Assembly (NCBI RefSeq): GCF_001466305.1
Contig: NZ_JWID01000002.1
Span: forward strand, 71,344-135,343
DNA from: Defluviitalea phaphyphila
Lineage (GTDB): Bacteria; Bacillota; Clostridia; Lachnospirales; Defluviitaleaceae
Length of the DNA stretch: 64,000 nucleotides
Direction: 5' to 3'
The position numbers and the translations under genes are program-made. Positions 16,851 through 24,809 of this stretch are shown one piece after another. Each line of letters opens with the position of its first letter. Position 1 is the first letter of the stretch. Under the pieces are notes generated by a model that was given only the letters and a program-made list of their open reading frames with translations, was not told the origin of the DNA and ran no database searches.

Positions 16851-16880
16851 TTGAAAATTATAAAATTAAAAAAATATATT
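16851..16880 (+). promoter_or_regulatory. Candidate sigma-A promoter for the hydrogenase-accessory operon
   Basis: TTGAAA at 16851-16856 and TATATT at 16875-16880 with an 18-bp spacer, about 36 bp before the start at 16916. In such AT-rich DNA this match is only moderately informative. Confidence 0.4.
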
Positions 16881-16915
16881 GGTAATTTATTTATAAAATA
16901 AAGGGAGAGTTGTGC

Positions 16916-17287
16916 GTGAAATTAAGTGAGGTAAAAGAAATTTTAGATGCAGAAGTTTTAGTAGGAGAACATAATTTAGATAGGGAAGTATATTTAGCTT
17001 GTGGTTCAGATTTAATGAGTGATGTATTAGCTTTTGTAAAGGATAAAGTTTTATTACTTACGGGGTTAGTAAATCCACAAGTAATAAGAACAGCTGAAAT
17101 GATGGATATTAAAGCTATTGTTTTTGTGAGAGGAAAAAAACCTAGTGAAGAAATTTTAAAATTAGCAGAAGAAAAGGATATGATTATATTAACTACAAAG
17201 TATCCATTATATATTTCTTGTGGACTTTTATATAGCAAGGGGTTAACAGGACAAGAATCTAAACAGGAGGGAGGACATGAAACTTAA
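16916..17287 (+). CDS. DRTGG-domain protein (first of two)
   Basis: A 123-residue single-domain protein of the DRTGG family, resembling the regulatory domain that sits next to CBS pairs or in phosphotransacetylases. It shows KLSEVKEIL at the start, VGEHNLDREVYLACGSDLMSDVLAF and MMDIKAIVFVRGK. It probably binds a small ligand or nucleotide and has no catalytic motif. The GTG at 16916 is 8 bases after a GGGAG site and is preferred over a TTG two codons upstream. Its end overlaps the next gene by 11 bases. A second DRTGG protein lies at 19033-19368. The set precedes the hydrogenase genes and is probably a regulatory module for them (inference from context). Confidence 0.8.
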   Translation: MKLSEVKEILDAEVLVGEHNLDREVYLACGSDLMSDVLAFVKDKVLLLTGLVNPQVIRTAEMMDIKAIVFVRGKKPSEEILKLAEEKDMIILTTKYPLYISCGLLYSKGLTGQESKQEGGHET

Positions 17288-17687
17288 TTTTGAAGTAGAT
17301 GGAGATGAATTTATTTTAGCTGGAGAAGCTTCAAGTCAAGTAAAAAAAATATTAAAGCAATTAGGAGTATCATCAGAAATAATAAGAAGAATTGCAATTG
17401 CTATGTATGAAGCAGAAATAAATATGGTAATTCATGCAAATGGAGGAAAAATAGAAGTCGAAATTACTCCTAAAAAGGTGTATATAGTTTTGAAAGATAC
17501 AGGACCGGGAATTCCTGATATAGATTTGGCAATGCAGGAAGGATACTCAACTGCTTCTGAAGAAGTAAGAGAGTTAGGATTTGGTGCAGGTATGGGCCTA
17601 CCTAATATGAAAAAATATAGTGATGATTTAAAAATAACATCAGAAGTTGGAAAGGGAACAACAGTAGAAATTACAGTATATATTTAA
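17277..17687 (+). CDS. RsbW/SpoIIAB-like ATP-binding protein (serine kinase/anti-sigma type)
   Basis: A 136-residue GHKL ATPase of the HATPase_c_2 type. The N-box is AMYEAEINMVIHANGG, G1 is LKDTGPGIPD and G2 is GFGAGMGLPNMKK; GKGTTVEI follows. No dimerisation or receiver domain is attached, so it resembles anti-sigma-factor kinases (RsbW, SpoIIAB) or RsbT. No STAS anti-anti-sigma partner or sigma factor is adjacent. It overlaps the DRTGG gene upstream and is followed by a sensory-type [FeFe]-hydrogenase homologue, so it may pass on a redox or hydrogen signal. The family is firm and the target unknown. Confidence 0.85.
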   Translation: MKLNFEVDGDEFILAGEASSQVKKILKQLGVSSEIIRRIAIAMYEAEINMVIHANGGKIEVEITPKKVYIVLKDTGPGIPDIDLAMQEGYSTASEEVRELGFGAGMGLPNMKKYSDDLKITSEVGKGTTVEITVYI

Positions 17688-17704
17688 TTTAAGAAGGTGA
17701 TAAA

Positions 17705-19018
17705 ATGTGTAAACACCTGCATTCTGTGACTCTTCAAGAAGATAAATGTAGGGGATGTACAGATTGTATAAAAAGATGTCCTACAGAAGCTATAAGAGTA
17801 AGAAATGGAAAAGCCAAAATTATAAATGAGAGATGTATAGATTGCGGTATGTGCATAAAAGTATGTAAAAATCATGCGAAAAAAGCAGTAACAGATACTT
17901 TAGATAGTTTATCAGAATATAAGTATAAAGTAGCAATGCCAGCACCTACTTTATATGCACAATTTAAGAATATATTAGATGTTAATGTAATCTTAACAGG
18001 ACTTAAAAAACTAGGTTTTGATGAAATATTTGAAGTTGCTAGGGGAGCAGAAATTGTTACAGAAGCTTCAAAAAAAATGATAAAAAATTCTTCATTAAAA
18101 AAACCTATTATATCGTCAGTTTGCCCTGTTATTGTCAGATTAATTCAAATTAGGTTTCCTGAATTAATTGATAATATACTCCCCATTATGTCTCCTATGG
18201 AAGTAGCAGCTAGGATAGTAAAAACTAATTTAATAAATAAAGGATTTAAAAAAGAAGATATAGGAATATTTTTTATTAGTCCTTGTGCTGCTAAAGCAAC
18301 AAATGCAAAAAATCCTATAGGGTTTGAAAAATCGTTTGTGGATAAAGTAATTTCTATAAGAGATGTATATATGAAGCTTATTCCTATTATAAAAAAGATT
18401 GATAAAGTTCAAGAGATTAGGCAAAGTACTAGAAAAGGCATTGGTTGGGCTATGAGTGGAGGAGAAGGAGAAGTTTTAGGAATTGACAATTATATAGCTG
18501 TAGATGGAATAGAAAATGTAAATAGAATTTTAGAACAAGTGGAAAATGGAAAATTAGAAGATGTGGAATTTATTGAAGGATTAGCATGTGATGGAGGATG
18601 TCTTGGAGGTCCTTTAACAGTAGAAAATAGTTTTGTTGCAAAAAATCATCTCAAAAAAGTTTTAAATTATTCTATGAATCAGGCAAAAAATATAGAAGAA
18701 GAAAATTTTAATATAGAAGGGAATTTAACATGGAATAAAGAAGTAATGTATAAACCTGTTATGACATTGGATGAAGATATGGAAAAAGCAATTAAAAAAA
18801 TGGAGGAATTAGAAAGAATATATGAAAAACTTCCACATATAGATTGTGGTTCTTGTGGCACTCCAAATTGTAGAGCTTTAGCAGAAGATATAGTAAGAAA
18901 TAATGCTAACATAGAAGACTGTATATTTATGTTAAGACAAAAAGTTAGAAAAATGGCTGAAGATATGGTTTGTTTGTCTCAAAAATTGCCTCCAGCCATT
19001 GGAAGAGAAAAGATGTAA
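17705..19018 (+). CDS. Sensory-type [FeFe]-hydrogenase homologue with ferredoxin and FeS domains
   Basis: A 437-residue protein. Two N-terminal 4Fe-4S clusters (CRGCTDCIKRC and CIDCGMCIKVC) are followed by an H-cluster domain and, near the C-terminus, a DCGSCGTPNC cluster of the PF04060 type. The L1 motif reads SSVCP: Cys140 is kept as cluster ligand but Val139 replaces the proton-relay Cys of catalytic enzymes (TSCCP). L2 is SPCAAKA (Cys194) and L3 is ACDGGCLGG (Cys295, Cys299). All four H-cluster ligands are present while the proton path is changed, as in hydrogen-sensing HydS-type proteins. There is no PAS domain. With the ATPase and DRTGG neighbours it probably senses hydrogen or redox state for the hydABC genes. 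This role is inference. Confidence 0.82.
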   Translation: MCKHLHSVTLQEDKCRGCTDCIKRCPTEAIRVRNGKAKIINERCIDCGMCIKVCKNHAKKAVTDTLDSLSEYKYKVAMPAPTLYAQFKNILDVNVILTGLKKLGFDEIFEVARGAEIVTEASKKMIKNSSLKKPIISSVCPVIVRLIQIRFPELIDNILPIMSPMEVAARIVKTNLINKGFKKEDIGIFFISPCAAKATNAKNPIGFEKSFVDKVISIRDVYMKLIPIIKKIDKVQEIRQSTRKGIGWAMSGGEGEVLGIDNYIAVDGIENVNRILEQVENGKLEDVEFIEGLACDGGCLGGPLTVENSFVAKNHLKKVLNYSMNQAKNIEEENFNIEGNLTWNKEVMYKPVMTLDEDMEKAIKKMEELERIYEKLPHIDCGSCGTPNCRALAEDIVRNNANIEDCIFMLRQKVRKMAEDMVCLSQKLPPAIGREKM

Positions 19019-19032
19019 TAAGGAGGATATTT

Positions 19033-19368
19033 ATGACAGTTAAAGATATGGTTGAAAAATTAGGATTATCTATCATAGCTGGAAAAGAGGGGGTAGATAA
19101 AGAAATTACTACAGGATATGTAGGAGATTTACTTAGTTGGGTAATGGCAAATGCTAAGGCAGGAGCAGTATGGATTACTATTCAAAGTCATGTAAATATT
19201 ATAGCAGTTGCTTCTTTAATTAACTTATCTTGTATTATTGTGGCAGAAGGAGCTACTATAGATAAGGAAACAATTGTAAAAGCAAATGAAGAAAAAATTC
19301 CTTTATTATCAACTAATAAAAATAGTTATGAAATAATAAAAGAATTAATTGAGATAGGTATAAAGTAA
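19033..19368 (+). CDS. DRTGG-domain protein (second of two)
   Basis: A 111-residue DRTGG-like protein, similar in size and layout to the one at 16916-17287: TVKDMVEKLGLS at the start, GKEGVDKEITTGYVGDLLSWVMANAK, then LINLSCIIVAEGATID. The ATG at 19033 follows a perfect AGGAGG at 7 bases; a longer reading from 18970 would overlap the upstream gene and lacks a ribosome site. It has no catalytic residues. It is tightly packed between the sensory hydrogenase homologue and the PHP protein. It may pair with the other DRTGG protein. Confidence 0.75.
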   Translation: MTVKDMVEKLGLSIIAGKEGVDKEITTGYVGDLLSWVMANAKAGAVWITIQSHVNIIAVASLINLSCIIVAEGATIDKETIVKANEEKIPLLSTNKNSYEIIKELIEIGIK

Positions 19369-19378
19369 GGGGATATTT

Positions 19379-20077
19379 ATGAAATATGCTTATGATTTAC
19401 ATATTCACACGGCATTATCTCCCTGTGCTGATGAAGATATGACACCTAATAATATAGTTAATATGTCTATTTTAAAAGAATTAGATATTATTGCAATTAC
19501 AGATCATAATTCCTGTGAAAATGCAGAGGCAGTTATGAAAGTAGCAAAGGGAACAGATTTATTGGTCATTCCAGGTATGGAAATAGAAACATCAGAGGAA
19601 ATTCATATGGTTTGTTTATTTCCTAATATTGATTTTGCTAATAAAATGCAAAATATAGTATATGATAATTTGCCAAAGTTAAAAAATGATAAGAATATTT
19701 TTGGAAAACAATTAATTTTAGATGATAAAGATGACATCGTTGGGGAAAATGAAAAACTTCTTTTAACAGCAACTAAATTAAGTATTTATGATGTTGTAAA
19801 ATATACAAAAGAATTAAAAGGAGTATCTTTTCCTGCTCATATAGATAGAAAATCTTATAGTATTATATCTAATTTAGGTTGGATTCCTAAAGATTTAGAC
19901 ATACATACTATAGAGGTTTCGAAATATTGTAATATTGATAAAATAATATCGAAATATAATGATTTTATGATTATAAAATCTTCAGATGCTCATTATTTAA
20001 CAGATATATTAGAAAGAGAACAATTTATAGAAATTAAAAGCAAATCTATTGAAGAAATTATTAAGTATTTATCCTAA
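19379..20077 (+). CDS. PHP-domain phosphoesterase
   Basis: A 232-residue protein with the polymerase-and-histidinol-phosphatase metal motifs in order: DLHIHT (residues 6-11), TDHN near 41, GMEIET near 65, a His in FPAHIDR and SDAHYL near 200. Such stand-alone PHP proteins hydrolyse phosphomonoesters or short nucleotides, such as 3',5'-bisphosphonucleosides or 5' RNA ends, with two or three metals. It starts 10 bp after the DRTGG gene and ends the accessory set; hydC follows behind its own candidate promoter. PHP proteins are often seen beside such hydrogenase clusters, but their role there is not established. Confidence 0.85.
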   Translation: MKYAYDLHIHTALSPCADEDMTPNNIVNMSILKELDIIAITDHNSCENAEAVMKVAKGTDLLVIPGMEIETSEEIHMVCLFPNIDFANKMQNIVYDNLPKLKNDKNIFGKQLILDDKDDIVGENEKLLLTATKLSIYDVVKYTKELKGVSFPAHIDRKSYSIISNLGWIPKDLDIHTIEVSKYCNIDKIISKYNDFMIIKSSDAHYLTDILEREQFIEIKSKSIEEIIKYLS

Positions 20078-20083
20078 ATTATT

Positions 20084-20112
20084 TAGAAAATAAAGTATGT
20101 TTATGTTATAAT
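20084..20112 (+). promoter_or_regulatory. Candidate sigma-A promoter for hydC-hydB-hydA
   Basis: TAGAAA at 20084-20089 (4 of 6 matches) and a perfect TATAAT at 20107-20112 with a 17-bp spacer. It lies in the only sizeable gap of the hydrogenase block and would give a leader of about 120 nt. Confidence 0.45.
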
Positions 20113-20182
20113 ATTGACAATTATATAAGAAATATGATAGTTTTTTATTAGTATGTATACATTAATCTTTTTTTATGTAAAT

Positions 20183-20203
20183 AACTTCAAATTTTTTGAA
20201 GTT
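20183..20203. repeat. 21-bp perfect inverted repeat in the hydC leader
   Basis: AACTTCAAA at 20183-20191 and TTTGAAGTT at 20195-20203, with three bases between. No T-run follows, so it is not a terminator. It could be an operator for an unidentified regulator or a small leader hairpin 38 bp before hydC. It does not match the Rex consensus known to me for hydrogenase genes. Confidence 0.5.
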
Positions 20204-20241
20204 TAATTATTATATTTTAACATTTAGAAAGGGGAAGGGAA

Positions 20242-20733
20242 ATGGCTAATTGTGTAAGTTGCACAAATAAATTATCAGAGCAAGGATTTCAGAAATTAGA
20301 ACAGTTTATTGATGAATTGGATGAAAAAAATGGAGCTTTAATTTCTGTATTGCATAAAGCTCAAGAAATTTTTGGATATCTTCCAAGAGAAGTGCAACAA
20401 TTCGTTGCAAAAAAGTTAGAAATACCAGTATCTAAAGTATATGGTGTTGTTAGTTTTTATTCATTTTTTACCATGATTCCTAAAGGAGAACATCCTATTT
20501 CTGTCTGTATGGGAACAGCATGTTATGTTAGAGGAGCAGAAAAAGTATTAAATGAGTTTAAAAGAGAATTAAACATTGATATCGGAGAAACAACTAAAGA
20601 TGGTAAATTTTCCCTTGATGCTCTTCGCTGTGTAGGAGCTTGTGGATTGGCTCCAGTTGTTTTAATTGGAGAAAAAGTATATGGGAGAGTTACGCCTGAC
20701 CAAGTGAAATCAATTTTAAAAGAATTTGAATAA
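20242..20733 (+). CDS. hydC: Bifurcating [FeFe]-hydrogenase, NuoE-like subunit HydC
   Basis: A 163-residue thioredoxin-fold 2Fe-2S protein equivalent to NuoE. The four ligands are in CMGTAC and, 37 residues on, CVGACG; the helical N-terminal half (LISVLHKAQEIFGYLP) is typical. In the HydABC complex it relays electrons between the HydB flavin site and the HydA clusters. It is encoded first, ahead of a 2Fe-2S protein, hydB and hydA, the common clostridial order. An AAAGGGGAAGG site precedes the ATG. Together the complex couples NADH and reduced ferredoxin oxidation to H2 production, or the reverse. Confidence 0.93.
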   Translation: MANCVSCTNKLSEQGFQKLEQFIDELDEKNGALISVLHKAQEIFGYLPREVQQFVAKKLEIPVSKVYGVVSFYSFFTMIPKGEHPISVCMGTACYVRGAEKVLNEFKRELNIDIGETTKDGKFSLDALRCVGACGLAPVVLIGEKVYGRVTPDQVKSILKEFE

Positions 20734-20750
20734 TATGGGGAGGTAAAATA

Positions 20751-21149
20751 ATGGCAAAGATAAAATCTTTGGAAGAATTAAAACAACTTCGAGAACAGTT
20801 TAAATCAAAAGTTGATCTAAGGGAAAAAGGCGATAAAATGGAAAAAATGATACAGATTCGTGTAGCAATGGCTACTTGTGGTATTGCAGCAGGAGCTAGA
20901 GATGTCATGAATGCTTTAGTAGATGAAGTTAGTGCTCAAAAATTAGATAATGTAGTTATATCTCAGACAGGATGTATGGGTTATTGTTATGCAGAACCAA
21001 CTGTAGAAGTAACTATTCCCGGGAAAGAACCTGTAGTTTTTGGGGAAGTAGATAAAGAAAAGGTTAAAGAGATAATAGAAAAATATGTGAAAAACGGAGA
21101 GCTATTAGATGGCATTATACCTGTAACTCATAAAACAGTAGATGAGTAA
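20751..21149 (+). CDS. Thioredoxin-like 2Fe-2S ferredoxin of the hydrogenase operon
   Basis: A 132-residue protein with a thioredoxin-like ferredoxin fold: ATCGIAAGARDVMNAL near residues 43-58 and GCMGYCYAEP near 76-85. Only three Cys are visible in the cluster region, as seen in this subfamily next to hydB. It resembles the N-terminal domain of HydB itself (TGC..FCEKGP) and may be an extra electron carrier or subunit. It lies 18 bp after hydC and 22 bp before hydB. Confidence 0.8.
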   Translation: MAKIKSLEELKQLREQFKSKVDLREKGDKMEKMIQIRVAMATCGIAAGARDVMNALVDEVSAQKLDNVVISQTGCMGYCYAEPTVEVTIPGKEPVVFGEVDKEKVKEIIEKYVKNGELLDGIIPVTHKTVDE

Positions 21150-21170
21150 TTCTAAAAGGAGGATTTAGTA

Positions 21171-22964
21171 ATGTCCAAGTATAAAATGCATGTATTAGTG
21201 TGTGGTGGAACAGGTTGTCTTTCTTCTAATTCAAGTCAGATTGTGGATAATATTAAAAAATACTTAAAAGAAAATGGAATGGAAAACGATGTTCAAGTTT
21301 TAAAAACAGGTTGTTTTGGTTTCTGTGAAAAAGGACCAATAGTAAAAATTCTTCCAGATAACACTTTTTATGTACAAGTCAAACCAGAAGATGCAGAAAT
21401 TATTGTAAAAGAGCATTTAGTAAAAGGAAGAAAAGTAGAGAGATTGTTATACAAAGAACCATTGACTAATAAATCTATTGAAGATTCGAAACATATGGAT
21501 TTTTATAAAAAACAAATGCGTGTAGCTCTTAGAAATTGTGGCTTTATTGATCCAGATAATATAGATGAATACATTGCAAGAGATGGTTATCAAGCTTTAG
21601 GAAAAGCATTGACTGAAATGACACCAGAAACAGTTATAGAAGAAGTTAAAAAATCTGGATTAAGAGGTCGTGGTGGTGGAGGTTTCCCCACAGGGCTTAA
21701 ATGGGAATTTGCTCATAAAAACAAAGCTGATCAAAAATATGTTGTCTGTAATGCTGATGAAGGAGATCCAGGAGCATTTATGGATCGTTCAATTTTAGAA
21801 GGAGATCCTCATTCAGTAGTAGAAGCTATGGCAATATGTGGATATGCCATAGGAGCAAATAAAGGGTTAGTATATATTCGTGCGGAATATCCTTTAGCTA
21901 TTCAACGTTTAAGAAATGCTATTAAATCTGCAAGAGAATATGGATTATTAGGAAAAGATATTTTAGGTACAGGTTTTGATTTTGATATTGAAATAAAATA
22001 CGGTGCTGGAGCTTTTGTATGTGGTGAAGAGACAGCTCTTATTCATTCCATGGAAGGGGGAAGAGGAGAACCTACAACAAAACCTCCATTCCCAGCTGAA
22101 TCAGGTTTTTGGGGAAAACCAACCAATGTAAATAATGTAGAAACATTTGCCAACATTCCTGTAATTTTATTAAAAGGAGCAGATTGGTTTAGTTCTATTG
22201 GAACAGAAAAATCTAAAGGAACTAAGGTATTTGCTTTAGCTGGTAAAATTAATAATGTGGGTCTTATTGAAGTACCTATGGGAACGACTTTAAGAGAAGT
22301 TATATTTGATATTGGTGGCGGAATTAAAAATGGTAAGAAATTTAAAGCAGTTCAAACAGGAGGACCTTCTGGAGGATGTTTAACAGAAAAAGATTTAGAT
22401 ACTCCTATTGATTTTGATAATTTACTTGCTAAAGGTTCAATGATGGGTTCTGGTGGAATGATTGTTATGGATGAAGATGATTGTATGCCAAGTGTAGCAA
22501 AATTCTATTTAGAATTTACAGAAGATGAATCCTGTGGTAAATGTACTCCTTGTAGGGTTGGAACTAAAAGATTATCAGAAATTTTAACTAAGATTACTGA
22601 AGGAAAAGGTACAATGGAAGACCTTCAAACCTTAAAAACTTTAAGTCAAACTATTAAAGATACAGCTTTATGTGGATTAGGACAAACAGCTCCAAATCCA
22701 GTACTATCTACTATAGAAACTTTTTGGGATGAATATGTAGCTCATGTAAAAGAACATAGATGTCCAGCAGGACAGTGTACAGCTTTATTACAATATAAAA
22801 TTCTTGAAGAAAAATGTATTGGATGTACAGCTTGTTCAAGAGTTTGTCCTGTAGGTGCAATTTCAGGTAAAGTAAAATCAACTCATGTAATAGATCAAGA
22901 TAAATGTATTAAATGTGGAGCTTGTTACGATAAATGTAAATTTAGTGCAATTGTAAGGCAATAA
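21171..22964 (+). CDS. hydB: Bifurcating [FeFe]-hydrogenase, NuoF-like flavoprotein subunit HydB
   Basis: A 597-residue subunit. The N-terminal thioredoxin-like 2Fe-2S domain shows CGGTGC and TGCFGFC. The NuoF core has the NADH/FMN motif GLRGRGGGGFPTG near residue 163 and GAGAFVCGEETAL. A 4Fe-4S site follows (SCGKCTPCRVG with a later CGLGQ), then two C-terminal 4Fe-4S clusters (CIGCTACSRVC and CIKCGACYDKC). This is the full layout of the bifurcating HydB, where FMN and surrounding clusters split electrons between NAD and ferredoxin. An AAAGGAGG site precedes the ATG. Confidence 0.95.
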   Translation: MSKYKMHVLVCGGTGCLSSNSSQIVDNIKKYLKENGMENDVQVLKTGCFGFCEKGPIVKILPDNTFYVQVKPEDAEIIVKEHLVKGRKVERLLYKEPLTNKSIEDSKHMDFYKKQMRVALRNCGFIDPDNIDEYIARDGYQALGKALTEMTPETVIEEVKKSGLRGRGGGGFPTGLKWEFAHKNKADQKYVVCNADEGDPGAFMDRSILEGDPHSVVEAMAICGYAIGANKGLVYIRAEYPLAIQRLRNAIKSAREYGLLGKDILGTGFDFDIEIKYGAGAFVCGEETALIHSMEGGRGEPTTKPPFPAESGFWGKPTNVNNVETFANIPVILLKGADWFSSIGTEKSKGTKVFALAGKINNVGLIEVPMGTTLREVIFDIGGGIKNGKKFKAVQTGGPSGGCLTEKDLDTPIDFDNLLAKGSMMGSGGMIVMDEDDCMPSVAKFYLEFTEDESCGKCTPCRVGTKRLSEILTKITEGKGTMEDLQTLKTLSQTIKDTALCGLGQTAPNPVLSTIETFWDEYVAHVKEHRCPAGQCTALLQYKILEEKCIGCTACSRVCPVGAISGKVKSTHVIDQDKCIKCGACYDKCKFSAIVRQ

Positions 22965-22985
22965 AAGAAAAGGAGTGTAAAACCA

Positions 22986-24749
22986 ATGTCAGATATAAAA
23001 GTTACAATTGATGGAAAACAGGTTGTAGTTCCTAAAGGAAGTACAATTTTACAGGCAGCTCAAAAAGTAGGAATTCATATCCCTACATTATGTCATCTTG
23101 ATTTACATGATATTAAGATGGTTAATAAAGCAGCTTCTTGTAGAATCTGTGTTGTTGAAGTAGAAGGTAGAAGAAATTTAGCACCTGCTTGTGCAACTCC
23201 TGTGTTTGATGGTATGGTTGTAAAGACCAATACAGTTAGAGTATTAAATGCAAGAAAGGTTGTTTTAGAATTACTATTATCAGACCATCCAAAGGATTGT
23301 CTAATTTGCCCAAAATCAGGTAATTGTGAATTACAAGAATTAGCAGAAACCTTTGGATTAAGAGAAGTAAGATTTAAAGATGCTAAACAATCAACTTATA
23401 GAAAAGATTATTCTACAACAATTATTCGTGATATGGATAAATGTATTATGTGTAGAAGATGTGAAACTATGTGTAATGAAGTACAAACAGTAGGAGCATT
23501 ATCTGGAATAAATAGAGGCTTTAATGCTGTTGTTGCCACATCTTTTGAAGTTAACTTAGAAGATTCTGTATGTACTCATTGTGGACAATGTGTTGCAGTA
23601 TGTCCTGTAGGAGCTCTTAGTGAAAAAGATTATACATGGGATGTTGTAGAAGCTTTAGCAGATCCAGATAAAGTGGTAGTTGTTCAAACAGCTCCAGCAG
23701 TTAGAGCAGCTTTAGGAGAAGAATTTGGCATGGAACCTGGAACTTTGGTTACAGGAAAAATGGTAGCAGCTCTTAGAAGATTAGGTTTTGATTATGTTTT
23801 TGATACAGATTTTGCAGCAGATTTAACTATAATGGAAGAAGGAACAGAATTATTAGATAGAATAAAAAGATTTTTAGATGGAGATAAAACTGTAAAACTT
23901 CCAATTCTTACATCTTGCTGTCCAGGATGGGTAAATTTCTTTGAAAGTCAATTTCCAGAATTATTAGATGTTCCTTCAACAGCAAAATCTCCACAACAAA
24001 TGTTTGGAGCTATAGCAAAATCTTATTATGCTGAAAAATTAGGAATTCCAAGAGAAAAAATGGTGGTAGTTTCTGTTATGCCATGTTTAGCTAAAAAATA
24101 TGAGGCATCTAGAGATGAATTTGCAGTAAATGGTAATCCAGATGTAGATATTTCTATTTCTACAAGGGAATTAGCACATTTAATTAAAAAAGCTAATATA
24201 GAATTTAAAGATCTTGAAGATGAGGATTTTGATAAACCTTTAGGAGAATCTACTGGTGCAGGAGTAATTTTTGGTACTACTGGAGGAGTTATAGAAGCAG
24301 CAACAAGAACAGCTTATGAATTATTTACAGGCAAACCCCTTGAAAAAGTTGAATTTGAACAATTAAGAGGGATGGAAGGAGTTCGTACTGCTACAGTTAA
24401 AATGGGCGATTTGGATCTTAATATTGGGATTGCCCATGGATTAGGAAATGCAAGAAAACTTCTTGAGGAAATAAAGAATGGTAACCCAAGGAATTTTCAT
24501 GCAATAGAAATTATGGCTTGTCCTGGTGGATGCATTGGTGGAGGAGGGCAACCATATCACCATGGAAATATTGAAATTTTGAAAAAACGTGCAGAGGCGA
24601 TTTATAGAGAAGATGCTAATAAGCCAATTAGAAAATCCCATGAAAATCCAGCTATTAAAGAGTTATACGATACTTATTTAGGGCATCCAATGAGTGAAAG
24701 AGCACATAAACTCCTTCATACAAAATATACCCCTAAAGAAAGAGTATAA
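22986..24749 (+). CDS. hydA: Bifurcating [FeFe]-hydrogenase catalytic subunit HydA
   Basis: A 587-residue catalytic subunit. Clusters in order are an N-terminal plant-type 2Fe-2S domain, a His-ligated 4Fe-4S site (HPKDCLICPKSGNC), two 4Fe-4S clusters (CIMCRRCETMC, CTHCGQCVAVC), then the H-cluster domain. L1 is TSCCPGW with proton-relay Cys311 and ligand Cys312, L2 is MPCLAKK (Cys367) and L3 is MACPGGCIGG (Cys512, Cys516). The short C-terminal small-subunit region closes the protein. All catalytic residues are intact, unlike the homologue at 17705-19018. It is the last gene before a terminator and needs HydEFG maturases, which are not in the window. Confidence 0.97.
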   Translation: MSDIKVTIDGKQVVVPKGSTILQAAQKVGIHIPTLCHLDLHDIKMVNKAASCRICVVEVEGRRNLAPACATPVFDGMVVKTNTVRVLNARKVVLELLLSDHPKDCLICPKSGNCELQELAETFGLREVRFKDAKQSTYRKDYSTTIIRDMDKCIMCRRCETMCNEVQTVGALSGINRGFNAVVATSFEVNLEDSVCTHCGQCVAVCPVGALSEKDYTWDVVEALADPDKVVVVQTAPAVRAALGEEFGMEPGTLVTGKMVAALRRLGFDYVFDTDFAADLTIMEEGTELLDRIKRFLDGDKTVKLPILTSCCPGWVNFFESQFPELLDVPSTAKSPQQMFGAIAKSYYAEKLGIPREKMVVVSVMPCLAKKYEASRDEFAVNGNPDVDISISTRELAHLIKKANIEFKDLEDEDFDKPLGESTGAGVIFGTTGGVIEAATRTAYELFTGKPLEKVEFEQLRGMEGVRTATVKMGDLDLNIGIAHGLGNARKLLEEIKNGNPRNFHAIEIMACPGGCIGGGGQPYHHGNIEILKKRAEAIYREDANKPIRKSHENPAIKELYDTYLGHPMSERAHKLLHTKYTPKERV

Positions 24750-24758
24750 TTAATTAAC

Positions 24759-24792
24759 AACTTCCGTCATATATATTTGGCGGAAGTTTTTT
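24759..24792 (+). terminator. Rho-independent terminator after hydA
   Basis: Stem AACTTCCG at 24759-24766 with CGGAAGTT at 24781-24788, a 14-nt loop and six T residues to 24792. The next gene starts 18 bp later, so some read-through is likely. Confidence 0.85.
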
Positions 24793-24809
24793 AAAAAAGG
24801 AGGACTAAA

